A DNA stretch of 64,000 nucleotides, from positions 48,673,104 through 48,737,103 of the forward strand of contig JACMZG010001914.1 of the NCBI GenBank assembly GCA_018340805.1, given 5' to 3'. The stretch comes from Microvelia longipes (Eukaryota > Arthropoda > Insecta > Hemiptera > Veliidae). Every line of letters starts with the position of its first letter. Positions within the stretch are counted from its first letter, which is position 1. The translations under genes and the position numbers were made by a program. The notes under the pieces were generated by a model. That model was not told where the DNA came from. It searched no databases and saw only the letters and a list, made by a program, of their open reading frames with translations. Of the stretch, positions 45,961-57,475 are shown piece by piece.

Positions 45961-46028
45961 AGTTTATTTTTGGGTGAGGGGCCGAAGGAGGGCTACCGCT
46001 CTCGCCCTTACTGCCCAGTCCGCCCCTG
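45961..46028. mobile_element. Possible hAT terminal fragment
   Basis: Read from its right edge the sequence starts CAGGGGCGGACTGGGCAG and continues GC-rich, in the style of hAT TIRs. No partner TIR is visible, so this would be a one-ended fragment wedged between family A and family B pieces. Confidence 0.4.
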
Positions 46029-46029
46029 G

Positions 46030-46235
46030 GAGAACGTTAAAAATACAAATCAAAACACAAACAATGTGGGATGACGAAAACAATTGATTTATTATAACCT
46101 TAACTCTCTCTTTAAGGAGGTTTCAATGAAGTTACAGATGTTTTAAAAAGACATTTGCACATAATACATTGCACATTGAAGGGTGCAATGTATTAAGATA
46201 GGCTTTGCCCCTCTAGTATACAATATCTTTATGAG
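46030..46235 (+). mobile_element. Family B copy, 5'-truncated
   Basis: Starts gaacgttaaaaatac, then aaatcaaaacacaaac, ggaggtttcaatgaag, ataggctttgcccctctag. It is collinear with 28.0-28.2 kb. Confidence 0.75.
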
Positions 46236-47110
46236 TCTATGGCCGTCCGCAGAATATTAACGACTGAATGGATACTAAATTGTTGCGCATTTAGTATCCA
46301 TAATTTAACCGCATTCAATTTATTTCTTTATAAAAACTTTTTTGAGAAAAAAGAAAATTTAGTGTCTGATATTCATGTATTCGTGTAAATATTACTCAGA
46401 AAAGCTATGTTGCGTAAATTATACATAAGTAATTATCACTTTTTTAAATTCTTGAAATACTAATCATAATTTAAATTGTTTTATCGTAACACTTGGCTAT
46501 TGAGACACAAACAGAGTCGTTTTAATGATAGATTAATATTTAAGTGTGTATTTCCGTATTAATTAATTGATCTGAAAATAGGATTACGAATATTGACAAT
46601 AAGACTTAATTATAATCCAAGTTAAACATTACAAAACATCATATACTACCGGGTTGAACATATCAGGCACCAACATGAAATCCATAAAAATATGGGGATA
46701 CATGTGTAACCTTATCCAGTTGCCTATCGTTATTGATGTTGTTTTGTTGTTTGTCGTGTAATTAATATGAAGAGTGTAATTATCTTTATATCTTAGTTGT
46801 GAAATGGAAGTAAAGTGAATGTACATTCATCTTTATAATCAGATCTGTTTTTAGATGTCAGTGTCGTGTCCTTGAATATAACATCTAAAGCTCCAAGGAT
46901 AAATATTCTATATTTGTCTTTCAAAATTTCCTTACATTTCATTAATGTCATTTTATGTATTTTATTTATGTGAATACATATAGATAATTTTATTTATTTA
47001 TGTATTACGTATATGATGGATGTGGATATCTTAATAATATTTCTATTCAGGGATTTTCAAGACAATGAGGTTCATTTAAAGCATCATATTACGCAATGTG
47101 CTGAATCGAA
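46236..47110. other. AT-rich sequence, nothing assigned
   Basis: No supported feature. Confidence 0.4.
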
Positions 47111-47111
47111 A

Positions 47112-47232
47112 TGAAAACCATATTGTGGGTGTTAAAATTTCGAAATGTGCAGCTTCGAACTAAGGACGTTTTGTGGGTGTTAAAATTTCGAAATGTGCAG
47201 CTTCGAACTAAGGACGTTTTGTGGGTGTTAAA
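47112..47232. repeat. About 58 bp direct duplication
   Basis: ttgtgggtgttaaaatttcg, followed by aaatgtgcagcttcgaac and taaggacg, occurs twice in tandem, with the first 15 bp repeated a third time. Confidence 0.88.
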
Positions 47233-49483
47233 TTATTTTCATATCTTGTAAACATATTCTGACGTCTAAAATAATTAAATGTTTGTCTATCGAATAATAT
47301 TTTATTGCTAGTCATCATCAGAGCCTGGCCAACAAAAAGAACAATAACTCAACAAAAATAAAATAATTAATAACTCAACACAATGAAATAAATAAAAGCG
47401 AAATAATTGATAATACATTTAAAATAAAATACAAATATCTTTGATATAATACAACCGCCATAAAGACAAGGAAAAAAGGAGGTTTTATCCGCCTTACTAA
47501 TAATTTATTATTCTGATTTTTGAATTTTCATTTAATTTGTTTTATTTTTTTTTATTTATCTTCTTTTTTAAAAGCACTGATGATGGCCTCTTTTTGAGCC
47601 AAAAGCTCGTTGTGTAGTTTTTTTAATAGACAAATTTAATTGTGGAGGAACTTTTTTAATCCTTTGCTTCTTTACTATTTATGCTCACCTTAAAATATCA
47701 ATAAAGAATTATTTATGAGAAGTATTTTTTAAACTTTTTTGTTATTTAACATATTTGTTTTTTTTTAATAATTTTAATTGCATCTCTTCAATACAATGAG
47801 TACAATAATAAATAGCTTGGAAGGCGAAGAAGGAATTTAATTAAATCTCATTTAATTCACCTTGGTTTTTGTGCAAACAGTCTAAATCTCAAAACATTAG
47901 CTGCGACAATAAAAAAAAAACTCTATAATGCAGTTTAAATATTGAAAAGTGCTCATATTTGATTATAAGTGCTAAATTCAATATAATTGCTAGCCTTGCT
48001 CTAATTACAAACGCATCGTCCTTCTAAAGTTTTTAGTGCGATTGCATTTATTTCATTTTTTTTATTTCCTTTTAATTTTACAAGTTTCACCAAAGGTTTT
48101 CATCAAGGTTACATCTTTATTACACTTTAAAAATTAACACTAATTTATGAATTTATTTTTTTTTTACTTTTTTATTTGTTTTTGTTATCGTTAATGTATT
48201 TTTTGTTTGTATTTATTTGTTTTATAAACAAACGTATATTTGATTTAAAAATAAAATAAAAACATCGAAAAATAAATAAATTAAAAAACCAATCAATACA
48301 AAAACAAAAATATGGAAATTATAGACACTTATCTATAATTTATTTAATAGTAAACTAATACAAATTTCCTTAGAGATAACAATAAGGATAAAATAATTAA
48401 TTAATAATTTAAATGGATCTATCGAAAATTCTTCTGTAACTTTAAACTTCTCTAATTATAACTTCAGTAATAACAGTTATTTTAGGGTTTTCTAATGTAT
48501 ATACTGTTTTATTTATTTAACCTTTTTATTGTGTTTAACTTTTTTTGACTTAACTTATTTATTTGCTTTTTTATTTATCTACTTGATGTTATTATTATTT
48601 GCTAAGTTTTGTTATTACTTGTTTAGGCACTGTAGATGCATTATTGCCGAAAGCCGGCTCTGCACAATAAAAGTTTAATTTAGTGGAAAGACGTTGTTGT
48701 TTGATATTATCTTCTCTAATTAGTTTAACAAATACAAAAATAAATTATATTATTCCCAGGATTGGCAAAAATTAGAAAGGAAATTTGTTTCAGTTGTGTA
48801 TTTACGAGCTATTACTTATTACTCTGGCATTATCATTAGTCCATGACCGCTGTACATTGCCAAAATGTGCCCTTGTACACCACACATACACACACATCTA
48901 CACTAGTATTAGTGCTAAAACACAGCTATACAAGGTCATAAATTCTCTACCTCTCGTACATTCTTCATAACTATTTTTCATGGCCATTCTCCTCCCATTG
49001 TTCTCTAACGTTTTTAATTTTGATAATTTCTATTTTTTGTGTCCTCTCATTTTTTTTCTTTTTCTCTTCTTGTTATATTTTATTTAAAGTCCTTCATTTT
49101 TTTTTTATTTTTCCGCACAATATAAAAACTACAGAAATTCTTAACCTTGAAACAACTCTTTTAAAGAGTAAATTAATATTTTTTATTACTATTTACAATA
49201 GAAGTTGAAATATCTAATTTTAAACGAATGACTTAAATTACTTGCTTCCTCTTTATTATTTCTATTACTCCTAAAGAATTTAATTTAATTTTTTCTTACT
49301 ATTTTATTAATATAATTGACTATCATAAGAGATGGCATTAGACAGAATCAATTTAAGGAGTAAACTAATCATAAATAAAACATAGCGAACGGTGTCGTGG
49401 AGTTATATCATCACCCTCTTCTTCAGGGTTTCATAAAATAGGTAGATTCTATATTTTTTAAAAACTAAGGTAATAGACCAAGA
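47233..49483. other. AT-rich sequence with Penelope-like motif traces
   Basis: About 47576-47626 (ctgatgatggcctctttttg, agccaaaagctcg) and 48645-48685 (ttgccgaaagccggctc, then aataaaagttt) resemble short motifs common at ends of Penelope-like elements. Without any RT fragment this is weak. The remainder is low-complexity AT-rich. Confidence 0.25.
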
Positions 49484-49866
49484 GCCCAGGGGTGTTTTGT
49501 TAATAAAAAGTGTAATGGCTGGAACCGGTCTCAATTTTTTGTAAATACCTTCCTGAACAAGGATCTGCAATTCTGCGACTCGTATCGGATGGGCGTCCCA
49601 GGCAGAACGCACTTTACAGGTCAAATTTACCACCTAAGTTAACAAACAGTGTAATGGCTGGAACCAGTCTTAATTTTTCGTAAATACCTTCCTGAACAAG
49701 AATCTGCAATTCTGCCGACTCGTATCGGATGGGTGTCCCAGGCAGAACCTTTAACCCCAAAGTGCGATACGAGTCTGCAAAATTGGAGATCCTTGTTCAG
49801 GAGGTATTTACGAAAATGAGACCGGTTCCAGCCATTACACTTTTATTAACAAAACAACCCTGGGCC
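49484..49866. mobile_element. 383 bp foldback with three copies of one unit
   Basis: Units at about 49484-49612 (+), 49641-49748 (+) and 49763-49866 (-) share gtgtaatggctggaacc, taaataccttcctgaac, tctgcaattctg and cgactcgtatcggatggg. The outermost edges are inverted (agcccaggggtgttttgtt and aacaaccctgggcc). On the strand opposite units 1-2, the translation PIRxxxAELQILVQEGIY followed by KLR, VPAITLF is kept in frame in the copies, with small changes. Confidence 0.75.
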
Positions 49867-51354
49867 ATTACACCTTTTTACTAACCGTGCGGACGTATTA
49901 TTTTATTTTTCTTTTAGTTTTTGATTAACATCCGTGATGGATTATTTGATTAAAATTCATACTTTGAAACTCCTCTGTTTTTAAAGGTAACAAACAGAAA
50001 AGAACGCAGGTATAAATACTCATAACCCTAACTTTATAAAGGACCAAAGAAGAATAAGAAAAAAGTAATATTTAAGAAGATATAGGCGGTGACTGTAAAA
50101 AAGACGTAACCCTGACCTTGACAATCTACCATCTCCTTCCCGCTTTATATAACTCAGTCTATACCTTCACTTTTACCTTCTATAGAATCTAAACTCTTCA
50201 TTTAGACAAAAAAAATCAATTATTCAATATATATGACTTGAAATATTTCGAACTTTATGTATTCTAAAGTTTGCAACACTGCTTACAAATTAATAAATCT
50301 TGATTTAGATTTTTAATCTATATAGCTTTAAATTAGTGTTGAAATTATTTAACACCATTTATTTTTTATATTACATACATAATATATTGTTTGTATTTAT
50401 TTTTAATCTAAATGAAGACAAAACAAATTATTAATATAGTATATGTATATATGACGTTTATTATTCCTGAATAGGACATTTTTAAATTATGTTAATACTG
50501 TTTAATTATTCTCTATTTAGATTAATTTATAAAATAAAGTTTCTACAAAAATGCATTTATTCTAAAACTAGAAAATATAATTTTTTAAGAGTTTTACAAG
50601 CACGTTACAAATCACGTCTCTGCCATGGAAATATGAGCGATATGACGTCATAAGTGCGTCTCTGTTTATTCTTCGTAATAGTTTCTACACTTTTCTTTCT
50701 TTCTTTGGAAAATTTATCCCGACTGACTCATTTTCTAAATATTTAATTAAAAACGCAATATATTGTTATATAATAATTGTATGACGTCACTTCTTGTCTG
50801 ACGTATTAAATAATTTCCTGTTAATCCTTGACATTGGCATTGAATTCTTTAGAAATTTGTTTCACTCATCGTTCGGAAAGAAGAAAAATCACTGCGTAAA
50901 AGAAAATAAGACTTTAAAATCCGTTGATTTGGTTCTTAGAACTTTGTAAGTTTTACTAAGAACTTATTCCGTCATTATTTCGCTTTATTTAATATTTCTT
51001 TGTATTTCTTTTCTTACTTCTTTTTTTTCTCTTTAAATCGTTTTGTTTTTCATTTCTACAAATTTTATTTCTTGGTAAATTACGTAACATGTTAGATATT
51101 TTCTAAGATAATAATTTTACATGGAAGTATATGTCATTCTCTTATGCTGTATATGGAATAACGTTTGTAGATTTTTTTTCTTTTCTTCCTTCTAAACGAA
51201 AGAGGAATCAATGAATTAAAAAAGACGTAACACTCCATTTTTTCATCTGATGTTAACGTTTCAGATCCTACAGAATCTAAAAATCGATACAAATTGTGTC
51301 TAAAAGTTTTTATGTATAGTATGCGCTCATTTCTTTTTAAAACGCTATAGTTTG
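49867..51354. other. AT-rich sequence, nothing assigned
   Basis: Two tgacgtca words at about 50643 and 50781 stand outside recognisable family A copies. No gene. Confidence 0.4.
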
Positions 51355-52100
51355 AACAGCTGATCCAAATTCAAAAAAATGATACTCAACAATTAAATCC
51401 TATAAGAAAAAAATCGGGTACGGGGTACCTCGAACCTTTTCCTCTTACATCGGATTCGCTACGCTCATCCTCCCTGCTTCATACTTTCAGATTTGCTTCG
51501 CTCGTCTCTACACAGTAAATGCATCCGTTTCATTCTTAGTGGGCAACCATACAGCACTAACCGTGCTAATTAATTTTTATGATCCAACAAAAATCATAGA
51601 TCATAATAGATATAATAGTCGTGTTGAAACTAAACTTAGTGTACTTATTTATTAAGTAATGGTGTACTCTTGTACCATATTTTACCGTAATTGGACCATT
51701 TTCCAATTTTTTACAATTTTTTTCAAAAAACGTACACAAGTGATTAAAAAAAATTGAACTAATGCTGATAATGAGATGAAACTTGGCACATATGTTAGTT
51801 TTATACATTGTCACATGCGTGCCAAATCTCATTTCGAGCGCATCATTTTTCTACGTTTTATTTTTTTTGAAATTTTTGCCGAGTCATTATTGTGGGTTAA
51901 TGACGTCATAAAAAATATATTTTCCTAATAGCACAACTAAAACGGTAGACTGATTTTAGTACAAAATTTCAACTCTCTAGCATAAATACACGCGCTACGA
52001 CAGACACACACACTCACACAAACAGGCAGACAACTTTGCGAAAACCACTCAGGAGGCCTTAAATACGCCTGAAACGGATAATTCCAAAATTTCATCTCTC
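51355..52100 (+). mobile_element. Family A, long copy with 5S-like block
   Basis: Collinear with 10.95-11.87 kb: cggggtacctcgaacc, acatcggattcgctacgctc, gatttgcttcgctcgtc, the 5S-like block, gctgataatgagatgaaac, aatgacgtcataaaaa, ggtagactgattttagtac, ctctagcataaatacacg, ccactcaggaggcc, and cctgaaacggataattcc. Confidence 0.8.
51530..51650 (-). pseudogene. 5S rRNA-like segment in family A
   Basis: The minus strand reads tttgttggatcataaaaatt, then aattagcacggttagtgctg, then tatggttgccc, a more diverged version of the 11.3 kb segment. Confidence 0.55.
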
Positions 52101-52483
52101 TAGCATAAAATGCTAGAGAGCATTTATTTATTTAAATAAATATTTATGGGCCAATGATAAAAATTGGTAATTAAAAGTTTTAAAAATCCCAGCTAAGGTT
52201 TATATTGTTTCTAGATCGATATACATTTATCAATGTGTTTAGATTAATAGTGCATTTTTTATGCATTTATCATTCTAAAGTATGATAATAAAGAGATAAA
52301 TAACATGATTCATCAGAAAGAAAATGTTTTCCTGGATGATATTTTATTAATGTAAGAGGAAAGTGTTATACTTACAAGGAAAACTATTGTGATACGCATT
52401 AGTTATATATTTAATTTGTTTCGAATGTTAAATAATTCATATTAAAATTGAATAATAATTTATATTATATTTCTCTTTTCTAA
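52101..52483. other. AT-rich sequence, nothing assigned
   Basis: No supported feature. Confidence 0.4.
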
Positions 52484-53116
52484 AAGAGACAATAGTTATT
52501 TATGCCATAAGGCTGAGAAGTGTGTCTTTTTTTACGGCAATTAGATTTACCGACGAGCGAAGCGAGTTGGGAAAAATTGCCAAGACATAAAGACATTCTC
52601 AGCCGGATGGCATACACTATTTTTTTGAGGTAGCACTCATTAAATAAAGCACTCATTAAAAAAATCAAAAAATCGCACTCATTAAACTGCGCTGTATTGA
52701 AAAAAAAAAAAACGTCCGTAACGTAATTATTATTAACTCCATATTATCGCCGTCATTAAATTCATCCATAGCTTCACACTTTTACTCAAAAATGTAAAAG
52801 CTTTACAAATAAACACACAAAATTGTCAATTAGAACACCTTTAAAAACGAAAAAAATTAGTCTACGAACAAAAACAGAAACAAAATGAACGTTTTAAATA
52901 AAGCTCATGAAGGTTTAACACAGATTGTTTTTTGAACACGCTACATTACAGTAATGGCGGCAACATATGAATTACTTTTACGTCCTAGGAGTTTTTTCAT
53001 TCATTATTGTCCTCAGAGGTGAAAGTACTAAATAACCTCCTATAACAATAATGATTGGCTTCTCATCCTAAAAACGGTCCAATAAAGTGCTCAATTACGT
53101 ACTACCTCAAAAAAAT
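52484..53116 (-). mobile_element. Family E element, copy 2, inverted
   Basis: Reverse complement of 26923-27532, including the hairpin module (52490-52615), the gaggtag inner end, the MDEFND start (now with GGC for one Asp codon) at about 52730-52780, and the outer end tacgtactacctcaaaaa. Small indels at poly-A/T runs separate the copies. Confidence 0.8.
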
Positions 53117-53154
53117 TAATTTATTGGTTGTTTTAATTTATTTAATATATTAAA

Positions 53155-54245
53155 AGAATATTACATTGCGATTGTACTGTTGTTGCCAAAAAGTATTACA
53201 TTGCGATTGTACTGTTGTTGCCAAAGAGTATTACATCGCGATTGTACTGTTGTTGCCAAAGAGTATTTATTACATTGCGATTGTACTGTTATTGCCAAAG
53301 AGTATTTATTACATTGCGATTGTACTGTTTTTGCCATATTTATTACATTGCGATTGTACTGTTGTTGCCAAAAAATATTACATTGCGACTGTACTGTTGT
53401 TGTCAAAGAGTATTACATTGCGATTGTACTGTTGTTGCCAAAGAGTATTTATTACATTGCGATGTACTGTTTTGACAAAGATGCATTGTACTGTTTTTGA
53501 CAAAGAATATTACATTGTTGTTTGACAAAGAATATTATTGCGATTGTACTGTTGTTGACAAAGAAGATATACATTGCGATGTACTGTTTTGACAAAGAAT
53601 ATTACATTGCGATTGTACTGTTTTTGACAAAGAATATTACTATTGTACTGTTGTGACAAAGAATTACATTGCGATTGTTACCTGTTTTTGACAAAGAATA
53701 TTACATTGCGATTGTACTGTTTTTGACCAAGAATATTACATTGCGATTGACTGTTTTGACCAAGATATTACATTGCGATTGTTTGACAAAGAATATTACA
53801 TTGCGATTGTACTGTTTTTGACTAAGAATATTACATTGCGATTGTACTGTTGTTGACTAAGAATATTACATTGCGATTGTACTGTTTTTGACAAAGAATA
53901 TTACATTGCGATGTACTGTTGTACAAAGAATATTACATTGCGATGTACTGTTGTTGACAAAGAATATTACATTGCGATTGTACTGTTGTTGACAAAGAAT
54001 ATTACATTGCGATTGTACTGTTGTTGACAAAGAATATTACGCGATTGTACATTACATTGCGATTGCTGTTTTTGACAAAGAATATACAATTGCGAATATG
54101 CGATACTGTTTTTGACAAAGAATATTACATTTGCGATTATAACAAAGAATGCGATTATACTGTTGTTGCCAAATAATATTACATTGGGATTGTACTGTTG
54201 TTGCCAAAGAATATTACATTGCGATTGTACTGTTGTTGTCAAAGT
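53155..54245. repeat. 35 bp minisatellite, about 30 units, 1.1 kb
   Basis: The unit is tattacattgcgattgtact plus gttgttgacaaagaa. The first third and last units have gttgttgccaaag, and the middle has gtttttgacaaag. Many units have lost bases. Cys/Asp-repeat ORFs on both strands are by-products. It begins about 40 bp from the end of family E copy 2. Confidence 0.95.
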
Positions 54246-54286
54246 TTTCATTATATCAAATGAAATCTTATAATTTATATCATTTT

Positions 54287-54695
54287 AATTTTTTACTTTT
54301 CCTAATTTATACCGTAGGTATCTGGGAAAAGTATCGTTTTGCAAAAAATTCGGAAACCAGGATGTCACATGACAAACATGTTTGTTTGTCTATTTGTCTG
54401 TATTTGTGTGTGTGTGTGTGTCTGTTGACATGGTAGCTCCCAGAGTATTTATGATATAGAGAGCTGAAACATTGTACAAAAATCAGTCTACCGCTGTAAT
54501 TGTGCTATTAATTACCCGCAACAATGACATAAAAATATAAGAAATGAAAAAAATTATGCGATCAAATTTTGATTTGGCACGCATGTAGTCATGTATAAGA
54601 CTAACATTTGTGCTAAGTTTCATCTCATTATCAGCAATAGTTAAATTTTGTTTAAATTGGCTTGTATACGTTTTTAAAAATGGTAAACATCGGAG
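54287..54695 (-). mobile_element. Family A copy without the 5S block
   Basis: Reversed: ttacttttcctaatttat, accgtaggta, ggtagctcccagagtattta, aaaaatcagtctaccgctg, ggcacgcatgtagtcatg, gtgctaagtttcatctcatt, cttgtatacgtttttaaa. Confidence 0.8.
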
Positions 54696-54756
54696 GTAGT
54701 GTCAATCCTTTAAAAATAAAATTTACCTTTAAAGGATTCATTCTGTGGTTTTACAT

Positions 54757-55052
54757 CAAGGATGTTGAATAAAGGGGATGACGCATTAAGGTACATTTCT
54801 GACCCCATGGAAGTTTGAGATAGAGAAATAGGAGCAAACTTACCTCCCCTTAGGTTATAAGTTTGCCTCTAAATTTTAAGACCTGCGCTGTTATAAGGAT
54901 CATAAGCATGCGCAGTTTGTACCAAGCATGTGCAGTTGGTTTTTGACGTGTTGTTTCGTGTTGCATTCATCTCTATGTTTTGATTTTCGATGGGTCACTT
55001 TGTTAAATGGCAATTCGACTTAGTGCGTCATCCCCTTTATTCAACATCCTTG
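54757..55052. mobile_element. 296 bp MITE with 8 bp target duplication (hAT or P type)
   Basis: TIRs of about 29 perfect bases begin CAAGGATGTTGAATAAAGG and continue through GGATGACGCA. TTTTACAT flanks both sides (54749-54756, 55053-55060). An 8 bp duplication fits hAT or P elements, and the CA...TG ends allow either. It has no coding capacity. Confidence 0.9.
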
Positions 55053-55060
55053 TTTTACAT

Positions 55061-56358
55061 ATTATGTCACTAAATTTGGTGCGAAACATAAGGCTGTGTG
55101 ACGTCACACTGTCAATTGGTAAAAACATAATGAAGTTAAAACATGATAAGAGAACGGACGTATAAACACCCATTATAATTAAAAATAATAATTTTGCACT
55201 GATTGGCGATGTTCTTTCTCTTATTGGCGCAGTACACGCTTAATATAAGATCTGACAGGCTTGGTATAAGATCCCAAGCCTAATTATTTTTGCATTTATT
55301 ACTTTATAAATAAAGATCATTATACACTATACGTATATACGTACCTACATACATAGTAAGCGAACCTCTGAGCGGCCTATGTTGTTAATGATGTTTGCTA
55401 AAAGCTTAGTTCCATATCTAGCAGCTTAGTTTTAAGCAAATTTCCCTTGGGAAAACATTCGCTAATGGGATATATTGTACATTTACTTTAACAATCTTAA
55501 TTAATTTTTAATAGGGTAATAATTTTTAATAATGTAATAAAACCAAACTATTCACTTTATACCTATTTAATATTTTTTTAATTAATAAATAGTTCTTTAC
55601 TATTAACCTACATTACATACGTACCTCACGAATATATACAACCACTTATCAATTTTTCCGTTACTAATTGACCCATTTACTATTTTACCATTTTTAATAA
55701 TAAAAATCGTCATCCTTGATCCACATCTGAAGAGAATAATAATTTCAATGTTTGAAATTGCATTTACCAGTACCAGAGGTAAATTTACATTTTGATGCTT
55801 ACCATCTTTTTTGTAGTTTATTTTATTTAAACCGATATCTTTGAGTTGTTTACTAGTAGTGCGTTGCATCAGGAACTCACGTCAGAATTCTTATAAATTT
55901 AGTAAAAACTTATTATTTTAAAAAATAATGGCCGACATGTTGAATTTTTTGTAATTAAGTACATAACATTTTTTGTCCTACTTATCAAAAGCTGTTCAAC
56001 GATGTCTTGTTGTTTGATATATCAACTCGATTTGTTTTTTTAAATATTTTTTTTATGTTCAACATTTTTGCCTTTAAAAATTTGAGCATGTCATATTTAT
56101 TTTATTGTTTTACCCTTTATTGTTTTAAGAGCTTTAAAATATATATACATAACAATTTTTTTTTACTTAAAAGTTATTTCATTTGGTCCGCCATTTTCAA
56201 ATTGTTAGTTGAAATATGTCCTAAAACTATACTGCTCTGAATCATAGTTAATTCTACACGTATATAAAATTTTATCAAAATCAGACAATTTTTATTGCGG
56301 TTATCGCGACACGTACAAACAAACATTCGCGCCGTCCCAGTCATCTGAAATGTAAGAA
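55061..56358. other. AT-rich sequence, nothing assigned
   Basis: About 55420-55465 repeats the theme gaaaacattcgctaatggg seen near 9.4 kb. The ORFs at 55603-55869 and 56007-56240 show no recognised domain. Confidence 0.35.
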
Positions 56359-56368
56359 CTCACTGAGG

Positions 56369-56942
56369 ATCCTATACGTTGCCTCCAAAACTCGTTGTCT
56401 CCAAAGATCACTAGTTCCAACGAGTCAGAAAAGTTCATAAGTTCCAATGGAGACAATGAAATAATGTGACAAAAGATTTTGCATTCAAACTTTTAATCTA
56501 GAAGCATATTTTAATGACATAAAAGTTTACTAGATCCAAAATAATAAAAAAAATATTTTGGAACTAATGAACTTTAGTGACAACGGTCTTTGGAAGCAAC
56601 GAACATATAGAGCAAAAAGTCACGTGGGTAACTAAAACCATTAATTACGTTTTACTCTTTTTGGAACTAACGGGAAGACTAGGCAAAGGCTTTGGATCTA
56701 TCGAATCAGTCCGTTGCCTCCAAAATTCATTATACCCAAAACATTATTGTTAACGTATTAATGAATGTTTAATGTCATACATATTCGGAAGTTCCAAAAA
56801 TTATATTAAAATGATTGTGTTTAACGAATTTTGGAGACAAAGAATCTTGTTGGGGACTGTGAACTTTGGAGGCAATGGAATTTTTGTTTTGGAACTAACG
56901 AACTTTGGAGACAGTGAACTTTGTAGACAACGAAAATGTACC
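56369..56942. mobile_element. Foldback-like element built of short repeats, 574 bp
   Basis: Both arms consist of variants of cgttgtctccaaag and gaactttggagacaa, separated by gttccaa words, in opposite orientation in the two halves. The direct repeat CTCACTGAGG lies at both edges (56359-56368, 56943-56952), a candidate 10 bp target duplication. Confidence 0.65.
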
Positions 56943-57232
56943 CTCACTGAGGTTCGTTCAAAAATGTTAGAAGTATGTTTAAATGCCTTGATTAGTTTGG
57001 ATTGAGTGTTTACTATCGTTAAGACAAATAAAACACCTCGGCACAAATATTAAATTTTTATTTTTGGTTAAAGCTTGTATTTATTTTTTATAATTGACCT
57101 TGAATAATCAAGTTCGTTATCTTATCTAGTTTTTACTTTAAATATTTGCGTATTTAATACGACGTAACACAGCTCTAAATTTATCACGCAAACATTTACG
57201 CTGGTCTCATTTATTTTTTTAAATGATTCATT

Positions 57233-57475
57233 TTAGCTGGCAGGATTGAGACCATATGGCTCCTCTTCCATCCTACCAGCAAGGTCATTCTCATCAGAAA
57301 AATTTGCTGAGCATTTGTGTGAAATTCCAAGTGCCTTCGTTAAATTTATGGCAGCAAGCACCAAATATAACTGATTGTAATAAATTTTCAACTGATTTGT
57401 ACTTCTTAAAATAGAAACTAAAGCGTCGTAAAAACAACACTCCAACGACCTCGATATGTTAATTGTTAAATACAA
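57233..57475 (-). other. Unrecognised 80-codon ORF
   Basis: Minus-strand frame with mixed, non-repetitive composition (for example LVLAAINLTKALGISHKC, ending MEEEPYGLNPAS). It is less AT-driven than most short ORFs here and might be a real exon or transposon fragment, but no family is recognised and there are no clear splice signals. Confidence 0.2.

Noticed and set aside
53161..54436. Cys/Asp- or Gln-rich ORFs of 81-119 codons on both strands
   Set aside because: They are read-through of the 35 bp minisatellite. Several frames are open at once and none has an independent domain.
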